Assembly (NCBI GenBank): GCA_023266635.1 | Contig: JAHFPU010000004.1 | Coordinates: 1 to 38,682, forward strand | Direction of reading: 5' to 3' | DNA length: 38,682 nt | From: Sphingobium sp. | GTDB lineage: Bacteria > Pseudomonadota > Alphaproteobacteria > Sphingomonadales > Sphingomonadaceae | Part shown: one piece after another, positions 1-9,924 of the stretch | Layout: each line of letters opens with the position of its first letter | How positions within the stretch are numbered: the first letter of the stretch is position 1 | Translations under genes and position numbers: made by a program | Notes under the pieces: model-generated | What the model was told of the DNA's origin: nothing | What the model saw: only the letters and a program-made list of their open reading frames with translations | Databases searched by the model: none

Positions 1-927
1 ATAGCCGGTCGGGACGACCAGCCCGACGATCGATTTGCGGCACCCCGCCCGTTCCATCTTCTCTATGAGGCTTGGCAAAGCCGCCTCTGAAGACGACGTC
101 CCGAGCACCAGCAGCAGTTCCGCCTTGAGATAGCGGATGAGCTTCAGGATATTGAATCCCGCGAACCATGCGACAGTGCCCAGTACGACAAGGATGAAGA
201 TCAGCGAGGTCAGATAGAAGGTCGCGACCAACCCGGCGAGGTTCGCCAGCGTGCCGACGCCATATTTTCCGATCGTGAAGGCCATCGCGCCGAATGCGCC
301 GATGGGGGCGGCCTTCATCAGGATCGACACCAACCGGAAAATCGCATGGCTGGCGGAGTTCAGCACATCCATCAGCGGCTTTCCGCGATCGCCGATCAAC
401 GTCATCGCAATGCCGAACAATATCGCGACGAACAGCGTCTGGAGGATATTATCCTCAGCTACCGCCGACACCAGCGTGTCCGGGATGATGTTCAGCAGGA
501 AGTCCGTCAGGGTGCGATCATGCGCCTTGTGCGCGAAATCGGCCACCTTGCTGCCGTCCAGCGTAGCGGGATCGATGTTCAGTCCCTCGCCTGGCCGGAT
601 CACGTTGGCGACCAACAGGCCTACGAACAGCGCCAGCGTAGAGAAGGTCAAGAAGTATGCGAAAGCCTTGCCCGCAACCCGGCCGATCGTGCCGACGCCC
701 TGCATCCCCGCGATGCCGGTCACGATCGTCAGGAAGATGACCGGAGCAATGATCATCTTCACCAGCTTGATGAAGGCGTCGCCCAGCGGCTTAAGCGCAG
801 CGCCCGTTTCCGGCCACAGATGCCCCACCGCCACGCCCAGCGCGATGGCGACCAGGACCTGCACATAGAGGTGCCGGTAGAATGGCGTCGGCTGTACCGG
901 CGTCTGGTCGTCCAAGGTTGGCTGCAT
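1..927 (-). CDS. dctA: C4-dicarboxylate/cation symporter, DctA/GltP family (truncated by window edge)
   Basis: Reverse-strand reading from ATG at 925-927 stays open to the left edge: [75 protein letters not shown]...; ends ...[35 protein letters not shown], typical of DctA. Absent from the ORF track because it has no stop in the window. Confidence 0.93.
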   Translation of the reverse strand, partial: MQPTLDDQTPVQPTPFYRHLYVQVLVAIALGVAVGHLWPETGAALKPLGDAFIKLVKMIIAPVIFLTIVTGIAGMQGVGTIGRVAGKAFAYFLTFSTLALFVGLLVANVIRPGEGLNIDPATLDGSKVADFAHKAHDRTLTDFLLNIIPDTLVSAVAEDNILQTLFVAILFGIAMTLIGDRGKPLMDVLNSASHAIFRLVSILMKAAPIGAFGAMAFTIGKYGVGTLANLAGLVATFYLTSLIFILVVLGTVAWFAGFNILKLIRYLKAELLLVLGTSSSEAALPSLIEKMERAGCRKSIVGLVVPTGY

Positions 928-1052
928 TGCGTAATTTCCCCTTTGACCAAACTACTTATGGAGGTTCGCGGCGCTGTCCAGCATCTTGCGCCAAATTATC
1001 GTGATTCCCGCTTGCGCGCCTTCGCCACCCCCGCTAATGGCTCCACTCCCGT

Positions 1053-1127
1053 GGGCGTGTAGCTCAGTGGTAGAGCACTGTGTTGACATCGCAGGGGTCG
1101 CAAGTTCAATCCTTGCCACGCCCACCA
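1053..1127 (+). tRNA. tRNA-Val (anticodon GAC), CCA encoded
   Basis: Cloverleaf read by eye: acceptor GGGCGTG/CACGCCC, D arm GCTC..GAGC, anticodon arm CTGTG-TTGACAT-CGCAG (anticodon GAC), T arm GCAAG-TTCAATC-CTTGC, 3' ACCA. Confidence 0.95.
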
Positions 1128-1128
1128 T

Positions 1129-1158
1129 GAAAAACCCCGCAGAGATGCGGGGTTTTTT
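1129..1158 (+). terminator. Rho-independent terminator after tRNA-Val
   Basis: AAAACCCCGC-agagat-GCGGGGTTTTTT: GC stem followed by a T run directly after the tRNA. Confidence 0.9.
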
Positions 1159-1220
1159 GTTGCCCGAGACGGTCGCAGACTTGCGATGGATTCCCGCTGC
1201 CCACCCATCTCGCGCTATCT

Positions 1221-1664
1221 TTAATCGTAGGCAAGCACCCACGTCCGCGCTGCCGAAATCGACAAGAATGTCTGCGTCTCTTCACGTCCGGCGATTCGCC
1301 GAATCTGCCCTTTTGCCAAGCTGGAATCCACGACCAGTGCAACCCGGTCGCCGCTTCGCAGGACATGATCATATGTATGAAAAAGCAATTCATGCACGCC
1401 CGCACCGAATATGGGCATGCTGCTTCGATCCACGATGGCGCGAAGAAACGGATTGGCCAATCTTAACTCGGCAATGATCCGTGTGATATCGCGAGCATAG
1501 GCTTCTGCAGTCTCAATGTCCCAAACACCTTGAGCATCGATCCGCAGAACCGGGCCGTCCATCCATACCCGATAGATATCGGCTTTTTCTCCCAGCCGCC
1601 TGAACGACGCGCCTATGTGCGGATTATCGGAAATGAGCGCCGCCTCCTGCATCCCATGTAGCAT
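1221..1664 (-). CDS. Small hypothetical protein, possibly STAS/SpoIIAA-like
   Basis: 147-aa ORF; pattern ...YRVWMDGPVLRIDAQGVWDIETAEAYARDITRIIAELRLANPFLRAIVDRSSMPIFGAG... resembles STAS-like folds. Start uncertain. Confidence 0.6.
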   Translation of the reverse strand: MLHGMQEAALISDNPHIGASFRRLGEKADIYRVWMDGPVLRIDAQGVWDIETAEAYARDITRIIAELRLANPFLRAIVDRSSMPIFGAGVHELLFHTYDHVLRSGDRVALVVDSSLAKGQIRRIAGREETQTFLSISAARTWVLAYD

Positions 1665-1755
1665 AGGCGCCGCCTTTGGAAAATCTTCAGGCCGTTCGAA
1701 GGCGAAACGCCAATCACGCTACGGGTTGTCGATCGTCGAGCGAAATACTATCGAA

Positions 1756-1782
1756 TTTTTAAGGCACTTGTGGGGAAAGTGG
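1756..1782. promoter_or_regulatory. Class B motif upstream of TetR1
   Basis: TTTTTAAGGCACTTGTGGGGAAAGTGG; contains CACTT...AAGTG inverted repeat. Confidence 0.5.
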
Positions 1783-1786
1783 AGCA

Positions 1787-2530
1787 ATGGCGACGGCGAT
1801 AAAGGACGAGGGCAAGAAGAGGCGATCGGTCGTCACTGCGGCGACACGGATAAAGATCATGGAAGCCGCCGAGCGCCTGTTCGCCGACCGTGGGATCGAT
1901 GGCGTGGCCCTACGGGAAATCGCAGCAGCAGCCGGGCAAGGCAACAACACTGCCGTCCAATATCATTTCGGCACCAAGGAGCGGCTGGTCTACGATATTT
2001 TCGACTATCGCACGAACCTGTTCGAGCCCTTGCGCCAGAAGATGCTGGATCAGGCCAAGGAGGCGGGACAACTGAGAAACGCCCGCGTGCTGCTGGAAGT
2101 CATGTGCCTCCCGCATCTGAGCATCGCCGACGAAAATGGCGCCCATCCCTATTCGGCGTTCCTGGCCCAATATCTGACGCGATCGCGGGCGGAGGGCATC
2201 AAGCATCCCTATGACGATCCGGAAGTCCCCGTCCCGGCGCTACGGCAGGTGCGGCGGCTGATCGTGGAGCGGGTCAGCTATGTGCCGCCGGACGTGCTGC
2301 GGCTGCGGGTCGGCCTGTGCAAGCTGATGTTCCTCAACATGCTGATGCGGCGGGACAGCGGGTTCCCGATGCCCGATCAGGATTTCTCTCTACCATCGCT
2401 GGTCGACGATACGCTTGAGCAGATGACGGCGGCGCTCACCGCGCCCTGCCGCCATGATGGGCTGAACCTGTTCGACGGCCTGTCGCTGCCGCAACTCAGC
2501 GTGCAGCCAGAAGCTGCCGATAGGATTTAA
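1787..2530 (+). CDS. TetR family transcriptional regulator (TetR1)
   Basis: N-terminal HTH: RIKIMEAAERLFADRGIDGVALREIAAAAGQGNNTAVQYHFGTKERLVYDIF. Confidence 0.92.
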   Translation: MATAIKDEGKKRRSVVTAATRIKIMEAAERLFADRGIDGVALREIAAAAGQGNNTAVQYHFGTKERLVYDIFDYRTNLFEPLRQKMLDQAKEAGQLRNARVLLEVMCLPHLSIADENGAHPYSAFLAQYLTRSRAEGIKHPYDDPEVPVPALRQVRRLIVERVSYVPPDVLRLRVGLCKLMFLNMLMRRDSGFPMPDQDFSLPSLVDDTLEQMTAALTAPCRHDGLNLFDGLSLPQLSVQPEAADRI

Positions 2531-3815
2531 GCGCGCGCCACAGGAAGAAGGCCGACAGCAGGGCCGCGCCCGCGCAGGTCACCGACAGCGACTCCCCTAC
2601 CCGTTTCTCGTCGCCGAAGACGTGATCGGTCAGCATCGCGACGATTGTCGGCGCAGCGCCCAAGCCGGTGACGCTCACGACGAAAACATAGACCGCCGAC
2701 GCGATGCCGCGCATCCGGTTCGGCGTCGCCAGTTGCAGCGCCGATGAGGCAAGCGCCTGCGGCATGCTGTAGATGAAGCTGGCGGCGGTCGCGACGGCCA
2801 GCGCAGACGCGTAGCTATTGGTGAAGCCCAGCGCGATCGACACGACGATGAGACCAAGCGCAGAGCAGAAGGGTAGCAGCATCAACGCCTCCACCTTGCC
2901 GCGCTTTTCAAGCATGCGCGCGAGCCACGGCCCAGCCAGCACGCCCATCGACCCAGTGACCAGCACAAGCGCGCCATATTGCACGCCGACCGTGGACGCT
3001 GCGGCATCGAAGCGCCGGATCAGGACCGTGGGCATCCATGCCGGGAAGGCGTAGAGGCACACGACAAGGGACGACATGCCCGCATAGAAGTTACCGTAAA
3101 AGCCGCGATGATCGACAAAGATGCGCCAGACGTCGGCCATCGCCATCTGGCCCTTGTCCTCGGCGATGCGACTGGCGTGTCGCGCCGGTTCCTTCACGAA
3201 GAACATCAATGCGACGATCAGCAGGCCCGGCAGACCGGCGGCAAAGAAGACGACCTGCCAGGGCTTCATCGCGCCGATCAGCGGGACTGCCGACAGATCC
3301 CAGTGCGACGCGCTGTCCAGCAACAGCCCGCCGAAGATCAGCGCCAGACCGCCGCCCAGATAGGGGCCCATCATGAAAATGCTGAACGCGCGCGGGATCA
3401 TCCGTTCCGGGAAGCTGTCGGCGATGATCGACCAGGCGGCCGGCGTCAGGCACGCCTCCGACCCGCCGACGCCAAAGCGCGCCATGAACAGCTGCCAGTA
3501 GGTGCGCGAAAGGCCGCACAGACTTGTCCCTATACTCCAAAGTGCGACGCCGAAGATCAGGATGCCGCGCCGGCTGCCCGTATCAGCGAGGCGGCCGAAG
3601 AGCGGACTGAAGAGGATATAGGCGACGGTGAACGCCACACCCTGCAGCAGGCTGAGCTTCGTGTCGTCGAGGCCGAATTCGGCCTTGAGCGGTCCTACAA
3701 GCAAGTTCAGCACCTGACGGTCGATGAAGCTGGCGGTGTAGGCCAGCGTCAGTACGCCGATCAGATACCAGGCGGCGAAACCGGGCTTCGGCTCGTCATG
3801 CGTGGCGGCGCTCAT
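2496..3815 (-). CDS. MFS transporter (spinster-like)
   Basis: 439 aa, multiple hydrophobic helices; YTASFIDRQVLNLLVGPLKAEFGLDDTKLSLLQGVAFTVAYILFSPLFGRLADTGSRRGIL. Confidence 0.92.
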   Translation of the reverse strand: MSAATHDEPKPGFAAWYLIGVLTLAYTASFIDRQVLNLLVGPLKAEFGLDDTKLSLLQGVAFTVAYILFSPLFGRLADTGSRRGILIFGVALWSIGTSLCGLSRTYWQLFMARFGVGGSEACLTPAAWSIIADSFPERMIPRAFSIFMMGPYLGGGLALIFGGLLLDSASHWDLSAVPLIGAMKPWQVVFFAAGLPGLLIVALMFFVKEPARHASRIAEDKGQMAMADVWRIFVDHRGFYGNFYAGMSSLVVCLYAFPAWMPTVLIRRFDAAASTVGVQYGALVLVTGSMGVLAGPWLARMLEKRGKVEALMLLPFCSALGLIVVSIALGFTNSYASALAVATAASFIYSMPQALASSALQLATPNRMRGIASAVYVFVVSVTGLGAAPTIVAMLTDHVFGDEKRVGESLSVTCAGAALLSAFFLWRALKSYRQLLAAR

Positions 3816-5494
3816 GCGCCTTTCCGCGTGTAGGACGCCACGTCGATCATGCCCACAGGTTCGAAGGCCTGACGCAGTTCGAATTTCTGCACCTTGGTGG
3901 CGCTCATCGGCCAGTCCTGAACGAAGCGGACATAGCGCGGAATCTTGTAGCTCGCGATCGCGCCGACACAGTGTCGCACCACATCATCCTGCGTCATCGT
4001 GGCTCCGGGATTGAGCTCGATATAGGCGGCGGCGACCTCCATCAGGCGGTCGTCGGGCACGCCCACGACCTGCGCCATGCGAATGTCGGGATGCGTCATA
4101 AGGAAGCTCTCCAGTTCCACGGCGGCGACATTCTCGCCACCGATCTTGAGCATGTCCTTCAACCTGCCGTCATAGATCAGCCGACCGCCCGGACCGATCC
4201 GGCCAAGATCGCCGGTGTGCAGCCAGCCATCGGGCGTCACGGCGGACGCTGTCGCCTGAGGATCGTCATAATAGCCGGCGAAGATGCCAAAGCCGCGCAG
4301 GCATATCTCGCCGGGCGTGCCGTCCGCGACCAGCTTCCCGTCCTCGTCCACGATCCGCGCCTCCATACCCTCAAACACGGCGCCGCTCGTTTCGTAAAGC
4401 AGCTCCTCAGGATCATCGAGCGCGCTGTAGCAGGGCACACCTGTCGCTTCCGTCAGGCCATAGCTGTTGACCGCGACGGCGCCCGGGAAAAGCCCCGCAT
4501 AGCGCCGCAAAAGATCGGGCGGGCCGACCACATGATTGATGCGCAGGCGCGACTGGTCGTAGCTGTCGAAGTCCGGATGCGTGACCAGCGCCGAAATGAT
4601 CGTCGGGAAGCCCGCATAATGCACCGTCGGCCGTTCCGCGATCAGCAGCGCCATGGCGCTATCGCCGTCGAAATGGCCCATGCCGATGAAACATGCCCCG
4701 GCGGCGCGGCATGCCGCCATCGGCAGCATGGTCGACATATGGAACAGCGGCAGAGGGTCCCACAACCGGTCCTGCGGCGTCAGCGCAAACCGCCCGGCGA
4801 CCGCCCCACCCATCTGACAGAGAGACAGGTGTGTGAGCATGCACGCCTTGGGCCGGGAGGTGGTGCCCGAGCTGAAGATCATCATGCCGATATCTTCGGG
4901 CGTGACGGCGCTGGCGGCGACGAGAACATCCTCACGCGACACGCCGACGGCGGCGCGATCGACAGCCGCATCATTCGGCCAAGCGCCTTCGCGAGGATCG
5001 CCCAATTCGACCAGTTGATGCAGCGCGGGCGAATCCTCCAGCGCCAGCGCGCCGCCGGACCAGTCCGCAAGCGCAGGAAATACCTCGGTCAGCATCGGCC
5101 GATAATCGCAATGCCGGTACGCATGGCCGCCGATGAACAGGTGGCGTATCTTCGCCTTGGGAATGACATAGGCGAGGTCATCGGGACGATAGCGGGCGTT
5201 GAGCAGAACGGCCCGCGCGCCGATCAGGTTGATCGCATAATAGAGGACCACATAGTCCCAGCAATTGGGCATCAACACGCCGACATGATCGTCCGGCCTG
5301 ACGCCAAGTCCGATCAGCCCGCGCGCGCGATCGATCGCATGCTCCAGAAGCTGCGCATAGGTCGCCCTGCGCCCGTCATAGACAAGGGCGTCGCAATCGG
5401 CGAACCGCTCCGCCGCGTCGAACAGCGTTCCGCCAACGGTGAGCGTATTGATCGGCGGTGCGACGACCGGGTCACTGGACATGGGAAGGGTCAA
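3812..5494 (-). CDS. AMP-dependent acyl-CoA synthetase/ligase
   Basis: 560 aa; MMIFSSGTTSRPKACMLTH (P-loop), YGLTEATGVP, GWLHTGDLGRIGPGGRLIYDGRLKDMLKIGGENVAAVELE. 4-nt ATGA overlap with the MFS gene. Start may be TTG 5494 or ATG 5482. Confidence 0.93.
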   Translation of the reverse strand: MTLPMSSDPVVAPPINTLTVGGTLFDAAERFADCDALVYDGRRATYAQLLEHAIDRARGLIGLGVRPDDHVGVLMPNCWDYVVLYYAINLIGARAVLLNARYRPDDLAYVIPKAKIRHLFIGGHAYRHCDYRPMLTEVFPALADWSGGALALEDSPALHQLVELGDPREGAWPNDAAVDRAAVGVSREDVLVAASAVTPEDIGMMIFSSGTTSRPKACMLTHLSLCQMGGAVAGRFALTPQDRLWDPLPLFHMSTMLPMAACRAAGACFIGMGHFDGDSAMALLIAERPTVHYAGFPTIISALVTHPDFDSYDQSRLRINHVVGPPDLLRRYAGLFPGAVAVNSYGLTEATGVPCYSALDDPEELLYETSGAVFEGMEARIVDEDGKLVADGTPGEICLRGFGIFAGYYDDPQATASAVTPDGWLHTGDLGRIGPGGRLIYDGRLKDMLKIGGENVAAVELESFLMTHPDIRMAQVVGVPDDRLMEVAAAYIELNPGATMTQDDVVRHCVGAIASYKIPRYVRFVQDWPMSATKVQKFELRQAFEPVGMIDVASYTRKGA

Positions 5495-5643
5495 CGGCTT
5501 CTCCGAAGGGAGGGGGCATGATCAAATTTGCAGGCGAGCAGTCCGATACGCGAAGGGCATTCCGCACATAAGATGCGGGCCGGGGGCCTGCGCCCCCGGC
5601 CAACTCTATTCGTACCTCAACACATCCGGCGCGGTGACGCATG

Positions 5644-8184
5644 TCAGGGCATGCGCCACGTCAGTTGCAGCGCGACCGTGCGCGGCATCGACACGAAGCC
5701 GACCTGATCCGCCGTGCGCCCGGCGGCCGTGCCGGTGCCTGCGCCCGATCCGCTGGCGTCGGTCACGCCGGTCACGACGAACTGGTTGGTCAGGTTCTTG
5801 CCGAGCAGGGCGATTTCCCAACGCTCATCCTCCGCCCGCAGCCGGATCGACGCGTCGAGATTCACATATTTATTCTGCCGGGAAAGCGGTGTGCCGAAGG
5901 ACGATGTCAGATAGCTGGAGCTGTACCGACTATCGATCGACAGGCCCAGGACCATCCCCTCGGTAACCGGCGTTTCATAGCGTGTGCCGAGCGACAGGGT
6001 CCACAGCGGCGCATCCGAAGTCGGCAGACCGTCAAGATCCTGCCCCGGCGTGCCTGCGCGCGCTGGCGTCGTCGGCGTTGCGGCCACTGGCGCAACCAGC
6101 AGCCCTGGGAAACAGCCGTTCGCCGGGGTCTGGCCGCCATAGCAGGGTGCGATCGACGAACCGTAACGCGCCTTGTTATAGTTCGCGCTGCCGTTCAGCT
6201 CGAAACCCTCAATCCCGCGGGGCGCATAGGTGAAGTCCATCTCCACGCCCTTGGTCCGAACACTACCCGCATTGACCGAATTGTAGGAGAGCGCCGCAGA
6301 GTCGAGATAGGTCACCTGCAGATCGGTGAACTTGTAGCTGTAAACGCCAACGTTCACGCGCAGTTGCCGGTCGAACAGCGTTGTCTTGACGCCGCCCTCA
6401 AAGCCCTTCGCGCGCTCCGGGTCGAAGGTGAAGAAGTCGGCCGGAGTGGTCGTCGTCAGGATCGAGCTGTTGGAGAAGCCGCCAGACTTGTAGGCCGTCT
6501 TGTAAGCGCCATAGACGGTGATGTCGCGGCTCGGTTTCCAGGTCAGCGATGCTTCGGGCGACCAGTTGTTGAACGTCTGGTCGGCGGTGATGGTCTGGCC
6601 CACCGCGTAGGTGATCCCCGCAAAGCGCGGGTTGGCGTAAGGCTGGACGAAATAGCTGTCCTTCGTCTCATGGATGTAGCGCACGCCGCCGGCCGCCTCG
6701 ACCGTGGGAATGACCTTCCAGATCACCTGGCCATAGACCGACATGGTCTCGCCATCAGTGCCCGAATCCTTCGCATAGGTGACATAGCGATAGCCGTCCG
6801 GCGCCGCGCTGTTTTCCGACGCGTTGTTCAGGACGACCTGTTCGAACCCGCGCTTCGTCTTCTGGTAATAGCCGCCCAGCAGGAAGTTGACCGGCGATTC
6901 GAACTTGCTGAGCAGGCGCAGCTCGGTCGAGTAAGCATGATATTTGCTGACTTCCGCGCCCCAGATATTGACCGTGGGCGACGACTGATAGTCGATGTCG
7001 TTCGACCAGTGGTTCTTGTTCCAGTTATAATTGCTGACCGACGAGATGGCGAGATTGTCGAGGTCATAGTCCAGCGACAGCGTGGTGCCCCAGGACTTGT
7101 AATTGTTGAAATTCAGGCCGTCCGGACGGGCAAAGCGCGTTTCCGCTGCGATGTCGGCGGGCAGGTTGTTCACGCGGCCCGCAAAGTCGCGCTCGCATGG
7201 CGTACCGGGCGACGTCGTGCTTGTGCCGCCCTGACAGGCGAAGACCGCATAGTTCCAGGTGCCCGGGCGCGTTTTGTTAAGGCCATAATTGGCCTTCAAT
7301 GTCGCCGAGAAATTGTCGGTCGGTTCCCAGTGCAGGGTGGCGCGGGTCAGGATTTCGCGCTCATTGGGGCCGTCATCCGGGCTTGCGCCTGCGGTATGCG
7401 GCGTGTTGGGCGCTACGGTCGCCGCCGTCGGCGTGTTGCGCGTATTATAGGTGATCGGGCCGGCCAGATTGTCGAACAGGCTGCCATAATCCTTCGACGC
7501 GCGAACAGCGACGCGGAAACCGAGCGTATCGCTGATCGGTCCAGAAACCACGCCCTCCATCGACACCTTTTGCGCGTTGAATTCATAACCACCGCGCAGG
7601 CTGGCCGTGAAATGATCGCTCGGGTTGGCGGTGGTGATGGAAATCACGCCGGCCGTGGCGTTCTTGCCGTAGAAGAGCGACTGCGGCCCTTTCAGGATTT
7701 CAATCCCGCCAAGGTCGAAAAAGCCCTCGTTGATGGTGCGGCCCTGTCCGTAATAGACGCCGTCGACGATGACCGCGATCGACTGTTCGGTGCCGATCGA
7801 CAGCGAATTGGAGCCGACGCCGCGCAGGGTAAGTTGCGCGCCGGAACCGGTCGCGTTGCGGCCGATGGCCAGCTGCGGCGTCGCTGCGGCGAGACGCTCC
7901 AGGGTGCTGAGGTCACGGTTCTGGATTTCCACCGCCGAAATGGCCGTGACCGAAACCGGCACGTCCTGAACGCTTTCCACGCGCTTGCGCGCGGTAACGA
8001 CGATATCCTGAAGGCCGCCTTCGGACGCCTGTGCTGCTGGCTCGGCGGGGTTCGCCTGTTCGGCCGGAGCGGTCTGCGCCTGGGCGGACGCCGCAGCGCC
8101 AACGAGCAGGATGGCGCTGCTGCCAAGCAGCATCCGGTGAAGAATGTTCAGACGGCTTGCGCTTGCATGGTGGAAGCTCTGCAT
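5644..8184 (-). CDS. TonB-dependent receptor
   Basis: Signal peptide, plug start LQDIVVTARKRVESVQDVPVSVTAISAVEIQNRDL, C-terminal aromatic-rich beta strands. ATG at 8182-8184 preceded by GAGGGGA; the track start at 8199 is a TTG. Confidence 0.95.
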   Translation of the reverse strand: MQSFHHASASRLNILHRMLLGSSAILLVGAAASAQAQTAPAEQANPAEPAAQASEGGLQDIVVTARKRVESVQDVPVSVTAISAVEIQNRDLSTLERLAAATPQLAIGRNATGSGAQLTLRGVGSNSLSIGTEQSIAVIVDGVYYGQGRTINEGFFDLGGIEILKGPQSLFYGKNATAGVISITTANPSDHFTASLRGGYEFNAQKVSMEGVVSGPISDTLGFRVAVRASKDYGSLFDNLAGPITYNTRNTPTAATVAPNTPHTAGASPDDGPNEREILTRATLHWEPTDNFSATLKANYGLNKTRPGTWNYAVFACQGGTSTTSPGTPCERDFAGRVNNLPADIAAETRFARPDGLNFNNYKSWGTTLSLDYDLDNLAISSVSNYNWNKNHWSNDIDYQSSPTVNIWGAEVSKYHAYSTELRLLSKFESPVNFLLGGYYQKTKRGFEQVVLNNASENSAAPDGYRYVTYAKDSGTDGETMSVYGQVIWKVIPTVEAAGGVRYIHETKDSYFVQPYANPRFAGITYAVGQTITADQTFNNWSPEASLTWKPSRDITVYGAYKTAYKSGGFSNSSILTTTTPADFFTFDPERAKGFEGGVKTTLFDRQLRVNVGVYSYKFTDLQVTYLDSAALSYNSVNAGSVRTKGVEMDFTYAPRGIEGFELNGSANYNKARYGSSIAPCYGGQTPANGCFPGLLVAPVAATPTTPARAGTPGQDLDGLPTSDAPLWTLSLGTRYETPVTEGMVLGLSIDSRYSSSYLTSSFGTPLSRQNKYVNLDASIRLRAEDERWEIALLGKNLTNQFVVTGVTDASGSGAGTGTAAGRTADQVGFVSMPRTVALQLTWRMP

Positions 8185-8301
8185 CAGTAATCCCCTCAAC
8201 TATGGTCTTTTTTTGTCCGGCCCAGCGGGCTGGCGTCATGGCAATCAGACAGGCGGCGGCCCGCCATGGCTGTCGATGAGGGCAATCTATCGTCGGCTTA
8301 T

Positions 8302-8340
8302 ATTTAAGGCAAGTGACTTTATAAATTTCTTGGACGCTGG
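8302..8340. promoter_or_regulatory. Class B motif upstream of TonB receptor
   Basis: ATTTAAGGCAAGTGACTTTATAAATTTCTTGGACGCTGG, aligns with the 13566-13606 site. Confidence 0.6.
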
Positions 8341-8351
8341 TGCAAATCATC

Positions 8352-8389
8352 AGATTTTCGCAGATTTCAGCCAAACAGGGTGAAAATCT
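8352..8389. promoter_or_regulatory. Inverted repeat AGATTTTC...GAAAATCT in TonB/P450 divergent region
   Basis: Perfect 8-nt arms, 22-nt spacer. Confidence 0.4.
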
Positions 8390-8409
8390 TCGGGATTATG
8401 TTGCATCGC

Positions 8410-8428
8410 AATAATCAATCCGATTATT
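8410..8428. promoter_or_regulatory. Inverted repeat AATAATC-AATCC-GATTATT upstream of P450
   Basis: Perfect 7-nt arms, 5-nt spacer, in the divergent promoter region. Confidence 0.45.
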
Positions 8429-8572
8429 TTTTATCGTGTTCCGGGTGCTCGAGGGTTGCGGATTGCTGCCGCAATACATTAAGTCATCTGCACCAACAAA
8501 TCGCCGTAGATGATGCGGCGCGCCCCCTGCCCAATCATGATGATGCGCAGGACATAAGGCCGGGAGAGACAT

Positions 8573-9826
8573 ATGGACGCCACGAACAAGCGGCTTGAGG
8601 ATTTCAGCCTTCTGGACCCGCAGACCCAGGATGATCCTTTCGCCATGTATGAGGCGATGCAGGAGTTTCCGGGGATCTATCAGATGCCGGAGACCGGCTT
8701 CTTCATCATCTCCCGCTATGCCGACCTGCGCGCAGTGCTGACCGACCCGGTGACCTTCTCCAACGATGTGGATCGCGCATCGCTGCAGGGGCCGGAACTG
8801 TCGGAGAAGCACCAGCATTATCTGAGCGAGCATGGCTGGCCGCATATCCAGACGCTGCAGCGCACGGACGCTCCGGCGCACAGCCGATACCGCAAGCTTG
8901 TCGACCGGGTGTTCACTGTGGGCCGCGTGCGCGAGATGACCCCGCATATAGAGGGCGTCGCGAACAGCCTGATCGACAGTTTCGCCGGACGCGGCGAATG
9001 CGAGTTCATCTCCGAATTCGCCATGCTGCTGCCGGGCATCGTGCTTGCCGAGCAGATGGGTCTGGCGCCCAGCGAGGTCGCCACGTTCAAACGCTGGGCC
9101 GACGCGATGCTTGCGCCCGCCTCTCGCCAGATGACTGAGGAGGAATTGCAGGCCGTCGCCGACATAGAGCTGGAGGCGCAGCATCATCTGGCGCGCATGT
9201 TCGAGGACCGGCGCGCCAATCCGCAGCCCGACCTGATTTCCGGACTGGTGCATGCGCATGCGGAAGGCGAAGACCCCCTGTCGATGGCGGAATTGCAGAG
9301 CGTGATGAGCCAGCTGATCGGCGGCGGATTCGAATCGACGATGACGGCGATCGGCCACGCCATGCTCCAGTTGATCCGCCATCCGGAACAGATGCAGGAA
9401 CTGCGCGACAATCCCGCGCTCATCAGGGGCTTCGTCGAGGAGGTCATCCGTATCGAGAGCCCGACGCAAGGCCTGCGCCGCCGGGCGACTCGCGATGTGG
9501 AGCTGAGCGGCACGCTGATCCCGGAGGGGTCGGTCGTCGTGGTCCGCTATGGCGCGGCCAACCGCGATCCGGCGAAGTTCGCCTGCCCCCATCAATTCGA
9601 CATGCAGCGCTCCAATGCCGGCACGCATCTGGCCTTTGGCGCGGGCGCGCATTTCTGCGTGGGGGCGGTGCTGGCGCGGCAGGAGATCGCCACCGGCGTC
9701 CTGACCGTCCTGTCGCGCCTGGACGACATCGCCCTGGCGCGGCCGCTGACCGAGCCGATCCACCGCCCGAATTTCCTGACCCTCCCGCTGCGCGAACTGC
9801 CCATACGCTTCACAGCCAAGGCATGA
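8573..9826 (+). CDS. Cytochrome P450
   Basis: Heme motif FGAGAHFCVGAVLARQEI, ExxR in EEVIRIESP, I-helix LIGGGFESTMTAIG. Confidence 0.95.
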   Translation: MDATNKRLEDFSLLDPQTQDDPFAMYEAMQEFPGIYQMPETGFFIISRYADLRAVLTDPVTFSNDVDRASLQGPELSEKHQHYLSEHGWPHIQTLQRTDAPAHSRYRKLVDRVFTVGRVREMTPHIEGVANSLIDSFAGRGECEFISEFAMLLPGIVLAEQMGLAPSEVATFKRWADAMLAPASRQMTEEELQAVADIELEAQHHLARMFEDRRANPQPDLISGLVHAHAEGEDPLSMAELQSVMSQLIGGGFESTMTAIGHAMLQLIRHPEQMQELRDNPALIRGFVEEVIRIESPTQGLRRRATRDVELSGTLIPEGSVVVVRYGAANRDPAKFACPHQFDMQRSNAGTHLAFGAGAHFCVGAVLARQEIATGVLTVLSRLDDIALARPLTEPIHRPNFLTLPLRELPIRFTAKA

Positions 9827-9838
9827 CGCGCAGCTCCT

Positions 9839-9882
9839 GAAGCGGATTTCCTCCCCCCCAGGAAATCCGCTTCGTTTTTTTT
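9839..9882. terminator. Rho-independent terminator between convergent P450 and OYE genes
   Basis: Perfect 14-bp stem GAAGCGGATTTCCT-ccccccc-AGGAAATCCGCTTC followed by G and T8. Confidence 0.92.
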
Positions 9883-9896
9883 CAGGTTACATACGA

Positions 9897-9915
9897 CCGT
9901 TCGTGTCGAGCGAAG
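9897..9915. repeat. Single REP-like half element (CCGTTCGTGTCGAGCGAAG)
   Basis: Resembles the GTTCGTGTCGAGCGAAGTCGAGA type of palindromic repeat seen in sphingomonads; second arm absent. Confidence 0.45.
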
Positions 9916-9924
9916 ACAGGCTGC

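Noticed and set aside
952-1242. ORFs antisense to the tRNA (e.g. ...VGVARIELATPAMSTQCSTTELHAHG; GLNLRPLRCQHSALPLSYTP)
   Set aside because: They are translations of the tRNA-Val antisense strand, a common spurious annotation; the region is explained by tRNA plus terminator.
3971-5521. 516-aa plus-strand ORF antisense to the acyl-CoA synthetase
   Set aside because: Shadow ORF; no domain-like pattern, while the opposite strand has all adenylation motifs.
5641-8190. 849-aa plus-strand ORF fully antisense to the TonB receptor
   Set aside because: Arg/Val/Gly-rich shadow frame typical of GC-rich DNA; the minus strand encodes a full TonB receptor with signal peptide and RBS.
8396-9763. 455-aa minus-strand ORF opposite the P450
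   Set aside because: Shadow ORF; the plus strand has a complete P450.
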